Origin: Polynucleobacter meluiroseus
GTDB taxonomy: Bacteria; Pseudomonadota; Gammaproteobacteria; Burkholderiales; Burkholderiaceae
Length of the DNA: 64,000 nucleotides
Direction: 5' to 3'
Assembly (NCBI RefSeq): GCF_900205755.1
Contig: NZ_OANS01000001.1
Coordinates: 62,001 to 126,000 of the forward strand
This document shows, one piece after another, positions 37,175 to 46,435 of the stretch. A program made the position numbers and the translations under genes. The notes below the pieces were generated by a model. The model did no database searches. It saw only the letters and a list, made by a program, of their open reading frames with translations, and was not told where the DNA came from. Position 1 is the stretch's first letter. Each line of letters begins with the position of its first letter.

Positions 37175-38653
37175 ATGTTAACTTGGATGAAAAATCTCCT
37201 AGCTGGTGGTGCGATGGCTTTGGCCATTGGCGCAACTGGCGTAATGGTAAGCGCTCCCGCGTTTGCCGATGAAGCGAAACCCGCTGTTTCTGCTCCTGCA
37301 GCCGCCTCAGCTGCCGCAGCCGCTCCAGCAGCACCTGTAGCAACAGTAAACAAAGGTGATACCGCTTGGATGTTGATATCTACAGCATTAGTGCTGTTGA
37401 TGACGCTTCCTGGCTTGGCATTGTTTTACGGCGGCTTAACCCGCAGTAAAAACATCCTGTCCATTTGTATGCAATGTTTCATGGTCTTCTCTCTGATTAC
37501 CGTGCTGTGGGTCTTCTACGGCTATAGCTTGGCGTTTACGGAAGGTGGGGCATTTATTGGCGGACTTGATCGTCTGTTCTTGGCTGGCTTGACTCCAGAC
37601 TCTATCGCAGCAACCTTTAGTAAAGGTGTTGGTATTCCTGAGTATGTATTCATGGCTTTCCAGGCAGTGTTTGCCACTATTACTTGCTGTTTAATCATCG
37701 GTTCTTTTGCTGAGCGCGCTAAGTTCTCTGCAATCCTGATCTTTATGGTGATTTGGTTCACGTTTAGCTACTTGCCAATCGCTCACATGGTTTGGTTCTG
37801 GCCTGGCCCTGATGACATCAAAGATGCAGCGTCACTTGAAGCTATCACTGCCCGTGCAGGTTGGTTATGGCAAAAAGGTGTGCTCGACTTTGCTGGCGGT
37901 ACCGTTGTTCACATCAATGCTGCGATCGCTGGTTTAGTTGGCTCCTTTGTGATTGGCAAGCGTATTGGTTACGGCAAAGAAGCAATGAAGCCACATAACT
38001 TAGTTTATGTAATGACTGGTGCCGCACTCTTGTGGTTCGGTTGGTTTGGTTTCAACGCAGGTTCAGCACTCGAAGCAAACGGAAGCGCTGCATTGGCATT
38101 CGTCAATACCTATGTAGCTACTGCCGCCGCTGTATTGGGCTGGTCATTTGCTGAGTGGATTCTCAAAGGTAAGCCATCGATGTTGGGCGCGGCTTCTGGT
38201 TGCGTAGCAGGTTTAGTTGCTATTACTCCAGCTGCTGGTTTCGTTGGCCCAATGGGTGCAATTGCTATCGGTCTGTTCGCTGGCGTCATTTGCCTTTGGG
38301 GTGTAACAGGCCTGAAGAAAATGTTGGGCTCAGATGACACATTGGATGTATTCGGTGTGCATGGCGTAGGTGGTATTTCTGGTGCGTTGTTGACTGGTAT
38401 TTTTGCTGATCCAGCTTTGGGTGGCACAGGTATCTGGGATTACGTTACAAATGCTGCTGCACCTGATTATTCGATCGCTAGCCAAATGTGGATTCAAGCT
38501 CAAGGTGTGATCACTACCGTAATCTGGTCTGGCGTAGTTTCTTTCATTGCCTTCAAATTGATCGATATGGTGATTGGTTTGCGCGTTAAAGAAGAAGAAG
38601 AGCGCGAAGGTTTGGATATCAGCTCACATGGTGAAACTGCTTACGAGTCTTAA
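37175..38653 (+). CDS. amtB: Ammonium transporter AmtB
   Basis: A 492-residue channel. The chosen ATG follows AAAGAGAGG and begins a signal peptide (cut near AFA-DE at about residue 31). Next comes an alanine-rich linker, then eleven membrane helices. Family blocks include DTAWMLISTALVLLMTLPGLALFYGG, the twin histidine region with DFAGGTVVHINAAIAGLV, and DVFGVHGVGGISGALLTGIFADP. A cytoplasmic tail, KEEEEREGLDISSHGETAYES, is the conserved end that contacts GlnK. An earlier in-frame start at 37115 lies inside glnK and is rejected. A strong terminator follows. Confidence 0.95.
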   Translation: MLTWMKNLLAGGAMALAIGATGVMVSAPAFADEAKPAVSAPAAASAAAAAPAAPVATVNKGDTAWMLISTALVLLMTLPGLALFYGGLTRSKNILSICMQCFMVFSLITVLWVFYGYSLAFTEGGAFIGGLDRLFLAGLTPDSIAATFSKGVGIPEYVFMAFQAVFATITCCLIIGSFAERAKFSAILIFMVIWFTFSYLPIAHMVWFWPGPDDIKDAASLEAITARAGWLWQKGVLDFAGGTVVHINAAIAGLVGSFVIGKRIGYGKEAMKPHNLVYVMTGAALLWFGWFGFNAGSALEANGSAALAFVNTYVATAAAVLGWSFAEWILKGKPSMLGAASGCVAGLVAITPAAGFVGPMGAIAIGLFAGVICLWGVTGLKKMLGSDDTLDVFGVHGVGGISGALLTGIFADPALGGTGIWDYVTNAAAPDYSIASQMWIQAQGVITTVIWSGVVSFIAFKLIDMVIGLRVKEEEEREGLDISSHGETAYES

Positions 38654-38701
38654 TTAGTCGTTTTAACCCTCTTAGGCGGTCCTAACTGCCTGCTTTATCA
38701 G

Positions 38702-38731
38702 CGCGGAATCTTCGGATTCCGCGTTTTTTTT
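38702..38731 (+). terminator. Rho-independent terminator after amtB
   Basis: A nine-base perfect stem, CGCGGAATC at 38702-38710 and GATTCCGCG at 38715-38723, closes a UUCG tetraloop and is followed by eight T residues. This is a textbook intrinsic terminator 48 bases after the amtB stop. The T-run merges with an AT-rich stretch that may be the -10 region for gshA. Confidence 0.93.
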
Positions 38732-38753
38732 ATAAAATACTTACAATGGTGAA

Positions 38754-40052
38754 ATGGTTCCACATCTCATTACTGCCCTTAGTGGTCCTTTGCTCGAACT
38801 CGAGACAAAGGTCTTAGAAGCTACTCCTACGATTGAGCGCTGGTTTAGGCTTGAATGGCAAGAGCACACCCCCCCTTTTTACTGCTCGGTAGATTTACGT
38901 AACTCGGGTTTCAAGCTAGCCCCAGTTGACACGAATTTATTTCCTGGTGGCTTTAATAATCTTTCTCCCCAGATGCTGCCTTTGGCAGTGCAGGCTGCTA
39001 TGGCGGCCATTGAGAAGATTTGTCCAGAAGCAAAAAATTTATTGCTGATTCCTGAGCGCCATACCCGTAATACGTTTTATCTGCAAAACGTAGCGCGCCT
39101 ATCTTCCATCTTGCGTCAGGCCGGTCTCAATGTCCGTCTGGGTACTTTTTCCGAAGAGATTAAAAAGCCTACCTGGATAGATCTCCCTGATGGCAACCGC
39201 TTGTTAATGGAGCCTTTGTCCCGATTAGGATTAAAGCAGCAACGTTTGGGATTGAAGGATTTTGATCCATGCTCAATTCTGTTGAATAACGATCTATCCG
39301 CAGGCATTCCGCCTATTTTGGAAAATATTCATGAGCAGTATTTGTTGCCTGGGCTGCATGCGGGTTGGCATATTCGCCGTAAATCAAATCACTTCGCTGC
39401 CTACGATGAAGTGGCAAAGAAGTTTGCCAAGGTGGTCGATATTGATCCTTGGATGATCAATCCGTATTTTGCGCAATGCTCCGAAGTCAATTTTCATGAG
39501 CGCAAGGGTGAGGATGAACTGCAAACAGCAGTTGAGAAAATACTCAAAAAGACTGCCAAGAAATACCGCGAGTACGGCATTAAAGAAAAACCTTTTGTCG
39601 TTGTAAAGGCCGATGCAGGCACTTATGGCATGGGCATTATGGTGGTGAATGATCCTGCTCAGCTCAAAGACTTGAATCGCAAAGAACGCAACAAAATGAG
39701 CGTGGTGAAGGAAGGGTTAGAAGTCAGTGACGTCCTCATTCAGGAGGGTGTTTACACCTTTGAGAAAGTCAATGAGGCGGTTGCTGAGCCGGTGGTGTAC
39801 ATGATTGATCGTTACGTTGTCGGCGGTTTCTATCGCGTACATACAGACCGCGGTCCTGATGAAAACCTCAATGCCCCAGGAATGCACTTTGTGCCATTGG
39901 CTTTTGAGCAAGACTCTATGCCCGATATCACTGCCAAAGCTGGCAGCGCGGCTCCGAACCGTTTTTATCTTTATGGCGTGGTTGCGCGCTTGGCACTGTT
40001 GGCTGCTTCATTGGAGCTCGAGCGTACCGACCCTGATGCTGAATTCGCTTAA
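38754..40052 (+). CDS. gshA: Glutamate-cysteine ligase, proteobacterial GshA type
   Basis: A 432-residue ATP-dependent enzyme that joins glutamate and cysteine in the first step of glutathione synthesis. It belongs to the beta-proteobacterial family unrelated in length and sequence to E. coli GshA. Markers are GGFNNLSP near residue 65, WHIRRKSNHFAAYDEV near 205 and VVVKADAGTYGMGIMVV near 285, the last being an ATP-grasp-like nucleotide region. MIDRYVVGGFYRVHTDRG follows. The start ATG is 23 bases from the amtB terminator, with GGTGA as ribosome site, so the leader is very short. gshB follows after 30 bases. Confidence 0.93.
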   Translation: MVPHLITALSGPLLELETKVLEATPTIERWFRLEWQEHTPPFYCSVDLRNSGFKLAPVDTNLFPGGFNNLSPQMLPLAVQAAMAAIEKICPEAKNLLLIPERHTRNTFYLQNVARLSSILRQAGLNVRLGTFSEEIKKPTWIDLPDGNRLLMEPLSRLGLKQQRLGLKDFDPCSILLNNDLSAGIPPILENIHEQYLLPGLHAGWHIRRKSNHFAAYDEVAKKFAKVVDIDPWMINPYFAQCSEVNFHERKGEDELQTAVEKILKKTAKKYREYGIKEKPFVVVKADAGTYGMGIMVVNDPAQLKDLNRKERNKMSVVKEGLEVSDVLIQEGVYTFEKVNEAVAEPVVYMIDRYVVGGFYRVHTDRGPDENLNAPGMHFVPLAFEQDSMPDITAKAGSAAPNRFYLYGVVARLALLAASLELERTDPDAEFA

Positions 40053-40082
40053 ATTAAAAGCATTTATTTTTGAATAAATAAT

Positions 40083-41030
40083 ATGGATTACTTGTTTATT
40101 GCTGATCCACTTGACTCGTTCAAGATTGGTAAAGATTCGACCTTAGCGATGATGCGAGTGGCTCAGGCAGCCGGTCATCGGCTTTGGTTTTGCCAAAGCC
40201 GCAATATTTTGTGGCGCGACAATGTGATTGTGGCTGATTGCGAGCCTCTCTTTATTAAGCCGTCCGGTACCTCTTGGTATGAATTGGGTCTAGTCGAGGC
40301 GCGTAGCCTACATTCTTTTTCTGCGGTGTTGATGCGCACCGATCCCCCGTTTGATATTGAATACCTTAATACCACTTGGTTACTTTCTGCAGCGGTGCGA
40401 CAAGGCGCCAAGGTATTTAATAATCCAACGGCGATTCGCGATCATTCGGAAAAATTATCCATTACTGAGTTTCCGCAATTGATTCCACCCACTCTAGTGA
40501 GTCGTGAGCTGAGTGCAGTTGAGGCGTTTCACCGCGAGTACCGTGACATAGTGATTAAGCCTTTAGATGGTATGGGCGGCATGGGGGTATTTCGGGTTGG
40601 GCCAGACGGTTTAAATTTAGCGAGTATTGTCGAAACTCTGGGCGAGAACGGGACGCGTACTTTGATGGTGCAACGTTTCTTGCCGGAGATTTCCCAGGGG
40701 GATAAGCGGGTTCTTTTAATTGGCGGCGAAGTAGTGCCTTTTGCATTGGCTCGTATTCCTCAAGGCTCTGAAATCCGTGGCAACTTGGCTGCTGGCGGTA
40801 AGGGTGTGGCAATGCCCTTAAGCGAGTCTGAAAAGAGAGTTGCGCAAGAATTGGCGCCGATTTTGCATGAGCGCGGTTTATTCTTGGTAGGGCTAGATTT
40901 GATTGGAGGCTTTGTTACTGAAATTAATGTCACTAGCCCAACCTGCTTTGTTGAAATTACTGAGCAAAGTGGATTTGATGTGGCGCAGTTTTGGTTGCAA
41001 GCGCTTGAAAAGGAGTTGGCACACTTATGA
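40083..41030 (+). CDS. gshB: Glutathione synthetase
   Basis: A 315-residue ATP-grasp enzyme that adds glycine to gamma-glutamylcysteine. MRTDPPFDIEYLNTTWLL near residue 82, FNNPTAIRDHSEKLS near 117 and VIKPLDGMGGMGVFRV near 157 are characteristic, the last being the ATP-binding glycine loop. TEINVTSPTCFVEI near the C-terminus is the metal- and substrate-binding block. Full length. Its stop overlaps the EIIA gene by four bases. Together with gshA it provides the complete glutathione pathway, which supplies the GST and glutaredoxin genes elsewhere in the window. Confidence 0.96.
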   Translation: MDYLFIADPLDSFKIGKDSTLAMMRVAQAAGHRLWFCQSRNILWRDNVIVADCEPLFIKPSGTSWYELGLVEARSLHSFSAVLMRTDPPFDIEYLNTTWLLSAAVRQGAKVFNNPTAIRDHSEKLSITEFPQLIPPTLVSRELSAVEAFHREYRDIVIKPLDGMGGMGVFRVGPDGLNLASIVETLGENGTRTLMVQRFLPEISQGDKRVLLIGGEVVPFALARIPQGSEIRGNLAAGGKGVAMPLSESEKRVAQELAPILHERGLFLVGLDLIGGFVTEINVTSPTCFVEITEQSGFDVAQFWLQALEKELAHL

Positions 41031-41458
41031 CCGGAATCGTCATTGTGGCTCACACGCCGCTAGCTAGTGCTATGTTGGGATTTGTTGAGCATACCTTCGG
41101 TGTCATGCCCGAAGGCGTTCGAGCTGTGGATGTTCCTGCGCATGAAGATACTAAGGTAAGCTTTGAGCGAGTGCTAGAGGCTGCTAAAGGAGTTAATGCT
41201 GGCGCAGGAATTTTGATCTTGACTGATGTGATGGGTGCTACACCTGCTAACGTCGCCTCAAAATTGATGGGCTTAGGAGCAGATGCGAATTTTAGGGCGC
41301 CGGTCAATGTGTTGGCGGGGGTGAACCTACCCATGTTGATGCGTTGTGTTTCCCATCGCCATGAAGAATTAGAGGTCTTGACGCAAAAAGCATTGCAAGG
41401 GGGAGAGCAGGGCATTGCGCGCCTAGGTACTCAGATTCCAGAAGCAATTAGCAAGTAA
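41027..41458 (+). CDS. PTS EIIA component, mannose/fructose (EIIA-Man) family
   Basis: A 143-residue phosphocarrier. The N-terminus MTGIVIVAHTPLASAML places the phosphorylation-site histidine at residue 9, matching His10 of E. coli EIIA-Man. ILTDVMGATPANVA near residue 68 is the conserved glycine/threonine loop. No EIIB or EIIC sugar transporter gene is next to it, and HPr and EI follow. The set therefore looks like a signalling (regulatory) PTS rather than a transport system. The start overlaps the gshB stop. Confidence 0.9.
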   Translation: MTGIVIVAHTPLASAMLGFVEHTFGVMPEGVRAVDVPAHEDTKVSFERVLEAAKGVNAGAGILILTDVMGATPANVASKLMGLGADANFRAPVNVLAGVNLPMLMRCVSHRHEELEVLTQKALQGGEQGIARLGTQIPEAISK

Positions 41459-41473
41459 AAAACAAGGTAAATC

Positions 41474-41743
41474 ATGCCCGTTGCAGAAATCGAAATTATT
41501 AATAAGCTTGGTTTGCATGCCAGGGCATCAGCTAAGTTATCTAAGCTGGCAGCCGAATATCCTTGTGAAATATTGTTGTCGCGTAATGGCCGTCAAATTA
41601 ACGCCAAAAGTATTATGGGCGTCATGATGCTAGCCGCTGGCATTGGTAGCAAGATTGTCATTGAAACTGTGGGCGACCAAGCTGATGAAGCCATGGCGGC
41701 CCTGAGTGAATTGATTCATAACCGTTTTGGTGAAGGCGAGTAA
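41474..41743 (+). CDS. ptsH: Phosphocarrier protein HPr
   Basis: An 89-residue phosphocarrier. His15 in NKLGLHARASAKL is the site phosphorylated by enzyme I, and Ser46 in NAKSIMGVMML is the site that HPr kinase modifies in organisms that have it. The family length and the glycine-rich end are normal. It lies 15 bases after the EIIA gene and three bases before EI, so all three are translated from one mRNA. HPr kinase itself is not in the window. Confidence 0.95.
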   Translation: MPVAEIEIINKLGLHARASAKLSKLAAEYPCEILLSRNGRQINAKSIMGVMMLAAGIGSKIVIETVGDQADEAMAALSELIHNRFGEGE

Positions 41744-41746
41744 ATC

Positions 41747-43498
41747 ATGACTTTTGCTTTGCATGGGGTTCCAGTATCAAAGGGGATTGCCATCGGCAAG
41801 GCAGTGCTGATTTCAAATGCAGCGCTAGAGGTGAGTCATTACTTAATTGAACCTGGTACGGAAGAAGTTGAGGCTCAAAAATTACTAGATGCTTTTGAGC
41901 AAGTCCGCTTAGAGCTAGCGCAATTGAGGCAGAGTTTGCCTAAAGACGTGCCGCAAGAGATGGCCGCCTTTATCGATGTGCACGGCATGATTTTGGCTGA
42001 TCCCGCCCTCACAGAGAAGCCGCTTAAACTCATTAGAGCCCAACGATTCAACGCCGCATGGGCATTGACTACTGAGCTTAATGATTTGCTGGCGCAGTTT
42101 TCTGAAATTAAAGATGCTTATCTCAAAGAACGCGCTAACGATATTCGACAAGTCGCAGAGCGAGTACTCAAGGCCTTAGGCGCTCGGCAAAAGGATTCGT
42201 CAACCCACTCCGAATTAGTCTCATCAGCCGAGGTCGGGGTTGATGCCATTATCGTGGCGCATGATATTGCTCCACACGACATGTTGCGTTTTAAAGAGTA
42301 CGCGTTCACTGGCTTCGTTACTGATTTAGGCGGCACCACTTCCCACACGGCAATTGTGGCGAGGAGCATGGAGATTCCTGCAGTGGTTGGCGTACGTCAT
42401 GCCAGTGAAATGATTCGTCACGGCGATTGGCTGGTGATTGACGGTGAGCATGGCGTAGTGGTGGTGGCGCCGGATGAACCACTATTAGAAGAATATCGGC
42501 GACTCCAAGCCAAGGCATTACAAGAAACCCATAAATTGCAGCAACTGAAGCACTCCAAAGCAGCAACGGTTGACGGAGTAGCAATTGAGCTGATGGTTAA
42601 TATCGAGCAACCAGAAGATGCTATCCACGCTGTTGAGCTTGGTGCAGTCGGAGTCGGCTTGTTTCGCTCCGAGTTTTTATTTATGGATCCTGATCAAGCG
42701 CTACCGGATGAAGAAAAGCAGTATCAAGAGTATCGCCGGGCAGTAGAGTTGATGAATGGTCTTCCTGTGAATATTCGCACCATCGATGTGGGTGCTGATA
42801 AAGCGCTTGGTGCGGGTGCTGATTTATCTCAAACTGGCACTTCCCCATTAGGTTTGCGCGCAATTCGATGGTCATTGACCGAACCGGAAATTTTCTTAAC
42901 GCAGTTGAGAGCAATTTTGCGCGCATCAGCTCATGGCCAAGCGCGCATCATGATTCCCATGTTGGCGCATGTTCAGGAGATTGATGAGACCTTGCGTCTG
43001 ATTGAAAAAGCAAAACAACAATTGCATCAAAGGGGGCAAGCATTCAATGCCAATATCCCTGTGGGTGCCATGATTGAGATTCCAGCGGCAGCCTTGATCT
43101 TGCCTTTGTTTTTGAAGCGCTTTGATTTTTTATCTATTGGCACTAATGACCTGATTCAGTACACCCTAGCAATTGATCGCGCTGACCATGCGGTGGCTCA
43201 CCTGTACGATCCAATGCATCCAGCGATTCTGAACTTAATGGCCAACATTATTGATCAGGCTAAACGTGCCAATGTACCAGTAGCAGTCTGCGGTGAGATG
43301 GCGGGAGATCCTGGGTTAACTAGGCTGCTCTTGGGTATGGGCTTGACCGATTTTTCTATGCACTTTAGCCAGCTGTTGCTCGTTAAGCGTGAAATCTTAA
43401 AGGCCAATGCGGGTGAGCTGAAGACACATATTCCAGCGCTCTTAATGGCTTTTGAGCCCGAGGAGCAGGCGTCGGCCCTGCAGCATTTGCTAGCCTAG
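41747..43498 (+). CDS. ptsI: Phosphoenolpyruvate-protein phosphotransferase (enzyme I)
   Basis: A 583-residue enzyme that takes phosphate from phosphoenolpyruvate and passes it to HPr. The N-terminal HPr-binding domain starts at GVPVSKGIAIG. His200 in LGGTTSHTAIVARS is the phosphorylated histidine. The C-terminal barrel has GVGLFRSEFLFM, FLSIGTNDLIQYTLAIDR and Cys515 in PVAVCGEMAGDP, the acid catalyst. It lacks the GAF domain of nitrogen-PTS enzyme I. The last nine bases overlap the end of the convergent ThiF/MoeB gene. Confidence 0.96.
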   Translation: MTFALHGVPVSKGIAIGKAVLISNAALEVSHYLIEPGTEEVEAQKLLDAFEQVRLELAQLRQSLPKDVPQEMAAFIDVHGMILADPALTEKPLKLIRAQRFNAAWALTTELNDLLAQFSEIKDAYLKERANDIRQVAERVLKALGARQKDSSTHSELVSSAEVGVDAIIVAHDIAPHDMLRFKEYAFTGFVTDLGGTTSHTAIVARSMEIPAVVGVRHASEMIRHGDWLVIDGEHGVVVVAPDEPLLEEYRRLQAKALQETHKLQQLKHSKAATVDGVAIELMVNIEQPEDAIHAVELGAVGVGLFRSEFLFMDPDQALPDEEKQYQEYRRAVELMNGLPVNIRTIDVGADKALGAGADLSQTGTSPLGLRAIRWSLTEPEIFLTQLRAILRASAHGQARIMIPMLAHVQEIDETLRLIEKAKQQLHQRGQAFNANIPVGAMIEIPAAALILPLFLKRFDFLSIGTNDLIQYTLAIDRADHAVAHLYDPMHPAILNLMANIIDQAKRANVPVAVCGEMAGDPGLTRLLLGMGLTDFSMHFSQLLLVKREILKANAGELKTHIPALLMAFEPEEQASALQHLLA

Positions 43499-44248
43499 GT
43501 GACTAGCGCTACACACCACGCACTCTGGATTGCGTGTCAGTCGAATTTCATCTATCTGGGTCTTGAGCGCATTCCAAAGCAACATTCTGCCCACTAAGGG
43601 CTCACCGAATCCAACCAGTATTTGCAACGCTTGAGCAGCTTGCATAGAACCAATAATGCCTACCAGCGGTGAGAAGATGCCCATGCTAGCGCAACTAACT
43701 TCTTCAAATGACTCATCCGGAGAAAAAATGCAGGCGTAACAGGGTGATGTTTCGCTGCGGAAATCAAATACGCTCAGTTGGCCATCAAAGCGGAGTGCTG
43801 ATCCAGAGACAAGCGGCGTTTGGTGTTTCACGCAGCCGGCATTGATGCGCTGCCGAGTTGAAAAATTATCAGTGCAATCTAAAACAAGATCGACACTGGG
43901 TAGGAGTTGATCAAGCAAGGAGTCATCTGCTTCAGCCTGAATGGCGTGCACTTGAATTGTGGAGTTCAGCTGATCTAAAAACTGCTTACCCGATGCTGCT
44001 TTGTTCAGATGAATACTCTGTTGGGTATGCATAATTTGACGCTGCAAATTACTGAGTTCAACTTGGTCGAAATCCACCAAGGTAATTTTCCCTATACCAG
44101 CTGCTGCTAGATAGGGGGCAGCGGCAGAACCAAGGCCACCCACACCAATGATAAGAACATGAGAGGCCAAGAGCTTTTCTTGACCTGTAACATCAATTTC
44201 TTCGAGGAGTAAGTGCCTTGAGTAGCGCAGCAACTGCTCATCGTTCAT
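43490..44248 (-). CDS. HesA/MoeB/ThiF family adenylyltransferase
   Basis: A 252-residue E1-like enzyme that adenylates the C-terminal glycine of a small sulfur-carrier protein (MoaD or ThiS). The ATP-binding block LIIGVGGLGSAAAPYLAAAGIGKITLVD is near residues 32-59, followed by the arginine finger segment SNLQRQIMHT. DCTDNFSTRQRIN is the metal- and ATP-side block. Zinc ligands are CYAC near residue 170 and CVVC near the C-terminus. The sequence alone does not tell MoeB from ThiF, and no molybdopterin or thiamin genes are adjacent. It lies 26 bases downstream of ctpA. Confidence 0.9.
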   Translation of the reverse strand: MNDEQLLRYSRHLLLEEIDVTGQEKLLASHVLIIGVGGLGSAAAPYLAAAGIGKITLVDFDQVELSNLQRQIMHTQQSIHLNKAASGKQFLDQLNSTIQVHAIQAEADDSLLDQLLPSVDLVLDCTDNFSTRQRINAGCVKHQTPLVSGSALRFDGQLSVFDFRSETSPCYACIFSPDESFEEVSCASMGIFSPLVGIIGSMQAAQALQILVGFGEPLVGRMLLWNALKTQIDEIRLTRNPECVVCSASHLG

Positions 44249-44274
44249 AGCTTAATTAGAAATAAAGTAAAACG

Positions 44275-45708
44275 TTATTCGAGCTTAGAGGAAGAGCGCT
44301 TCACTGGCTGACCATTAAGAAATGCAACTGCTTGAGTCAGCATAAAGTCTTCTGGACTACCAAGTTCGATGGGCTTCTTCGACTTCTCTTTTTCTTTTTC
44401 TTCAGGCGTCTTCTTAGCGTTATTCGCTTCAATGCGTTGCATTTCTTCGATACGACGGTTTTCCCGGTCGGTAATTAACTTATCTTCAGAGGATTGTTTA
44501 TTGCGTAAATGTTTCGCACTATCCACTTCACGCGTAATCAATACATCATCAGGGTCGCCTTCTTTGTTTTGATCCACTGGGATATCGGGCTTAATCCCAA
44601 AAGCCTGAATCGACTTTCCACTTGGAGTGAAGTAATAAGCCGTAGTAATTTTTAAAGCAGAGTCATTGCTCAATGGGCGAACAGTTTGAACCGAGCCTTT
44701 ACCAAAGCTAGTTTTACCAATAATCGTTGCCCGCTTGTAGTCTTGCAGGGCTCCAGCGACGATTTCTGAAGCGGATGCGGAATAGGCGTTTACCAAAACA
44801 ACCATTGGGAGTTTTTTAAATATCTCAGGAACCCCTGCCAATGGATCTCCTGCCTCACTTAAGCGATACATTGCTGGAGTCGCATTAAAGACTTGCTTGG
44901 ATTCGGTGGTTTGACCCTTGGTTGAGACAATGACAGCATCGGCTGGCAAGAAAGCTGCAGCTACCCCAACAGCGCCCTGAAGCAGGCCACCGCCGTTATT
45001 GCGAAGGTCGAGAATAATTCCTTTGAGCTTGGGATCTTGAGCGGCAAGATCAGTGAGCTTCTTTGCGAGATCAGGGACGGTGCGCTCTTGAAAGCTCGTT
45101 ACACGTACCCAGGCAATATCGTTATCTAGCAATTTTGCTTTGATAGATTGAACCTTAATCTCAGCGCGAGTAATCGTCACTGGGAAACTACGTTCTTCAC
45201 TTTTGCGAAAAATCGTCAAAGTGATCTTAGTGCCAGGCTTGCCGCGCATAGTCCGCACTGCTTTGTCCAAGGACATGCCACGCACAGGTTTGTCATCAAG
45301 ACGAGTAATTAAATCTCCAGCTTGTAATCCAGCGCGCGCAGCAGGACTATCCTCAATCGGATTCAGTACTTTGACTACGCCATCTTCCGAGGTAATCTCA
45401 ATTCCGAGCCCGGCAAACTTACCTGAAGTTTGCTCTTGCATTTCCTCAAAATCTTTTTTATCTAAAAAAGTGGAATGGGGGTCCAAGCTGCTGACCATTC
45501 CCTTGACAGCGTCCGTCAGTAATTGCTTGTCTTCGATGGGCTCAACATATTCCCGTTTGATTTGTGCGAACACATTGGAGAGTGTGCGCAATTCCTCTAA
45601 AGGCAAAGTGGTACTTTGCTGTGCGGTCGCCGATAGTTGAATGGTTGCGGCTACCCCGGCAATCAGTCCAACTGCGATGAGTGAAGCATTCTTTAAAAAT
45701 TGGCGCAT
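44275..45708 (-). CDS. S41 family C-terminal processing peptidase (CtpA/Prc type)
   Basis: A 477-residue periplasmic serine protease. An N-terminal hydrophobic segment (SLIAVGLIAGVAATIQLS) exports or anchors it. A PDZ domain spans about residues 97-170 (LGIEITSEDGVVKVLNPIEDSPAARAGLQAGD). The peptidase S41 core contains LRNNGGGLLQGAVGVAAAF and NAYSASASEIVAGALQDYKRATIIGKTSFGKGSVQT, with the catalytic serine in SASASE and the general-base lysine in GKTSFGKG. The C-terminal 70 residues are charged and repetitive in K and E. Relatives trim cell-wall hydrolases or tail-specific substrates; here the target is unknown. It is 15 bases from gpmA. Confidence 0.93.
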   Translation of the reverse strand: MRQFLKNASLIAVGLIAGVAATIQLSATAQQSTTLPLEELRTLSNVFAQIKREYVEPIEDKQLLTDAVKGMVSSLDPHSTFLDKKDFEEMQEQTSGKFAGLGIEITSEDGVVKVLNPIEDSPAARAGLQAGDLITRLDDKPVRGMSLDKAVRTMRGKPGTKITLTIFRKSEERSFPVTITRAEIKVQSIKAKLLDNDIAWVRVTSFQERTVPDLAKKLTDLAAQDPKLKGIILDLRNNGGGLLQGAVGVAAAFLPADAVIVSTKGQTTESKQVFNATPAMYRLSEAGDPLAGVPEIFKKLPMVVLVNAYSASASEIVAGALQDYKRATIIGKTSFGKGSVQTVRPLSNDSALKITTAYYFTPSGKSIQAFGIKPDIPVDQNKEGDPDDVLITREVDSAKHLRNKQSSEDKLITDRENRRIEEMQRIEANNAKKTPEEKEKEKSKKPIELGSPEDFMLTQAVAFLNGQPVKRSSSKLE

Positions 45709-45723
45709 AGCTATCTTTTTAAC

Positions 45724-46413
45724 CTAATCCAAATAAAAGTGCTGAATTGGCTTGAGATCATCATCCAATTCATAAACGAGAGGGATGCCATTGGGCACAT
45801 TAATTTCCATAATATCTTGGTCGGAAACTTGATCAAGGTATTTAATTAAGGACCGGATACTGTTGCCGTGAGCCACTAATAAGACCCGTTTGCCTGCCTT
45901 TAAGGCAGGAGCAATCGACTCATTCCACAAAGGCATTACTCGCTCTACATTGTCTTTAAGGCATTCTCCCGCAGGAATATCCGAGTGACTCAACTTCTCA
46001 TAACGGCGATCATGATGGGCATGACGTTCATCTCCATCTTCTAATAGTGGTGGGCGAACGTCATAAGAGCGGCGCCAAATATGGACCTGCTCGTCACCAT
46101 ACTTTGCAGCAGTGTCGGCTTTATTAAGGCCGGTCAGTGCGCCGTAATGGCGTTCATTGAGCCTCCAGCTGTGTACGACGGGCAGCCACATTAAGTCCAT
46201 CGCCTCTTGTACGTACCAAAGAGTGCGTATAGCTCTTCTTAAAACAGAGGTATAGGCAACATCAAAGTCATAGCCTGCTTTTTTGAGTTTCTCACCAGCT
46301 GCCAGTGCCTGTTCAGCACCTTTGGGAGTTAAGTCGATGTCGGCCCAGCCGGTAAAACGGTTTTCGAGGTTCCAGGCGGATTCGCCATGTCGAATAAGGA
46401 CAAGTTGTTTCAT
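45724..46413 (-). CDS. gpmA: 2,3-bisphosphoglycerate-dependent phosphoglycerate mutase
   Basis: A 229-residue glycolytic enzyme that interconverts 3- and 2-phosphoglycerate. [24 protein letters not shown] at the N-terminus holds the phosphohistidine, His8. [10 protein letters not shown] and [18 protein letters not shown] are the substrate-site blocks, and [15 protein letters not shown] contains the second catalytic histidine. Length and motifs are standard for the dPGM class. It is transcribed away from the rhodanese gene with only 22 bases between start codons, and ahead of ctpA on the same strand. Confidence 0.96.
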   Translation of the reverse strand: MKQLVLIRHGESAWNLENRFTGWADIDLTPKGAEQALAAGEKLKKAGYDFDVAYTSVLRRAIRTLWYVQEAMDLMWLPVVHSWRLNERHYGALTGLNKADTAAKYGDEQVHIWRRSYDVRPPLLEDGDERHAHHDRRYEKLSHSDIPAGECLKDNVERVMPLWNESIAPALKAGKRVLLVAHGNSIRSLIKYLDQVSDQDIMEINVPNGIPLVYELDDDLKPIQHFYLD

Positions 46414-46423
46414 AGAGCCATTC

Positions 46424-46429
46424 TATAAT
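46424..46429 (+). promoter_or_regulatory. Candidate -10 element for the rhodanese-grxC-secB genes
   Basis: A perfect TATAAT lies in the 22-base gap between divergent gpmA and the rhodanese gene. The first transcribed base would fall at about the ATG (46436), implying a leaderless mRNA. A matching -35 is weak. On the other strand TATAGA overlaps it, about 9 bases from the gpmA start. Confidence 0.45.
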
Positions 46430-46435
46430 CTGGTA

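Noticed and set aside
38731..38750. Clear promoter for gshA in the AT-rich stretch after the amtB terminator
   Set aside because: TATAAA and TACAAT occur, but no -35 hexamer is at a fitting distance because the terminator stem occupies that place.
46283..46435. Longer start for the rhodanese protein inside gpmA
   Set aside because: The extra residues are antisense to gpmA and precede the membrane helix without similarity to the family.
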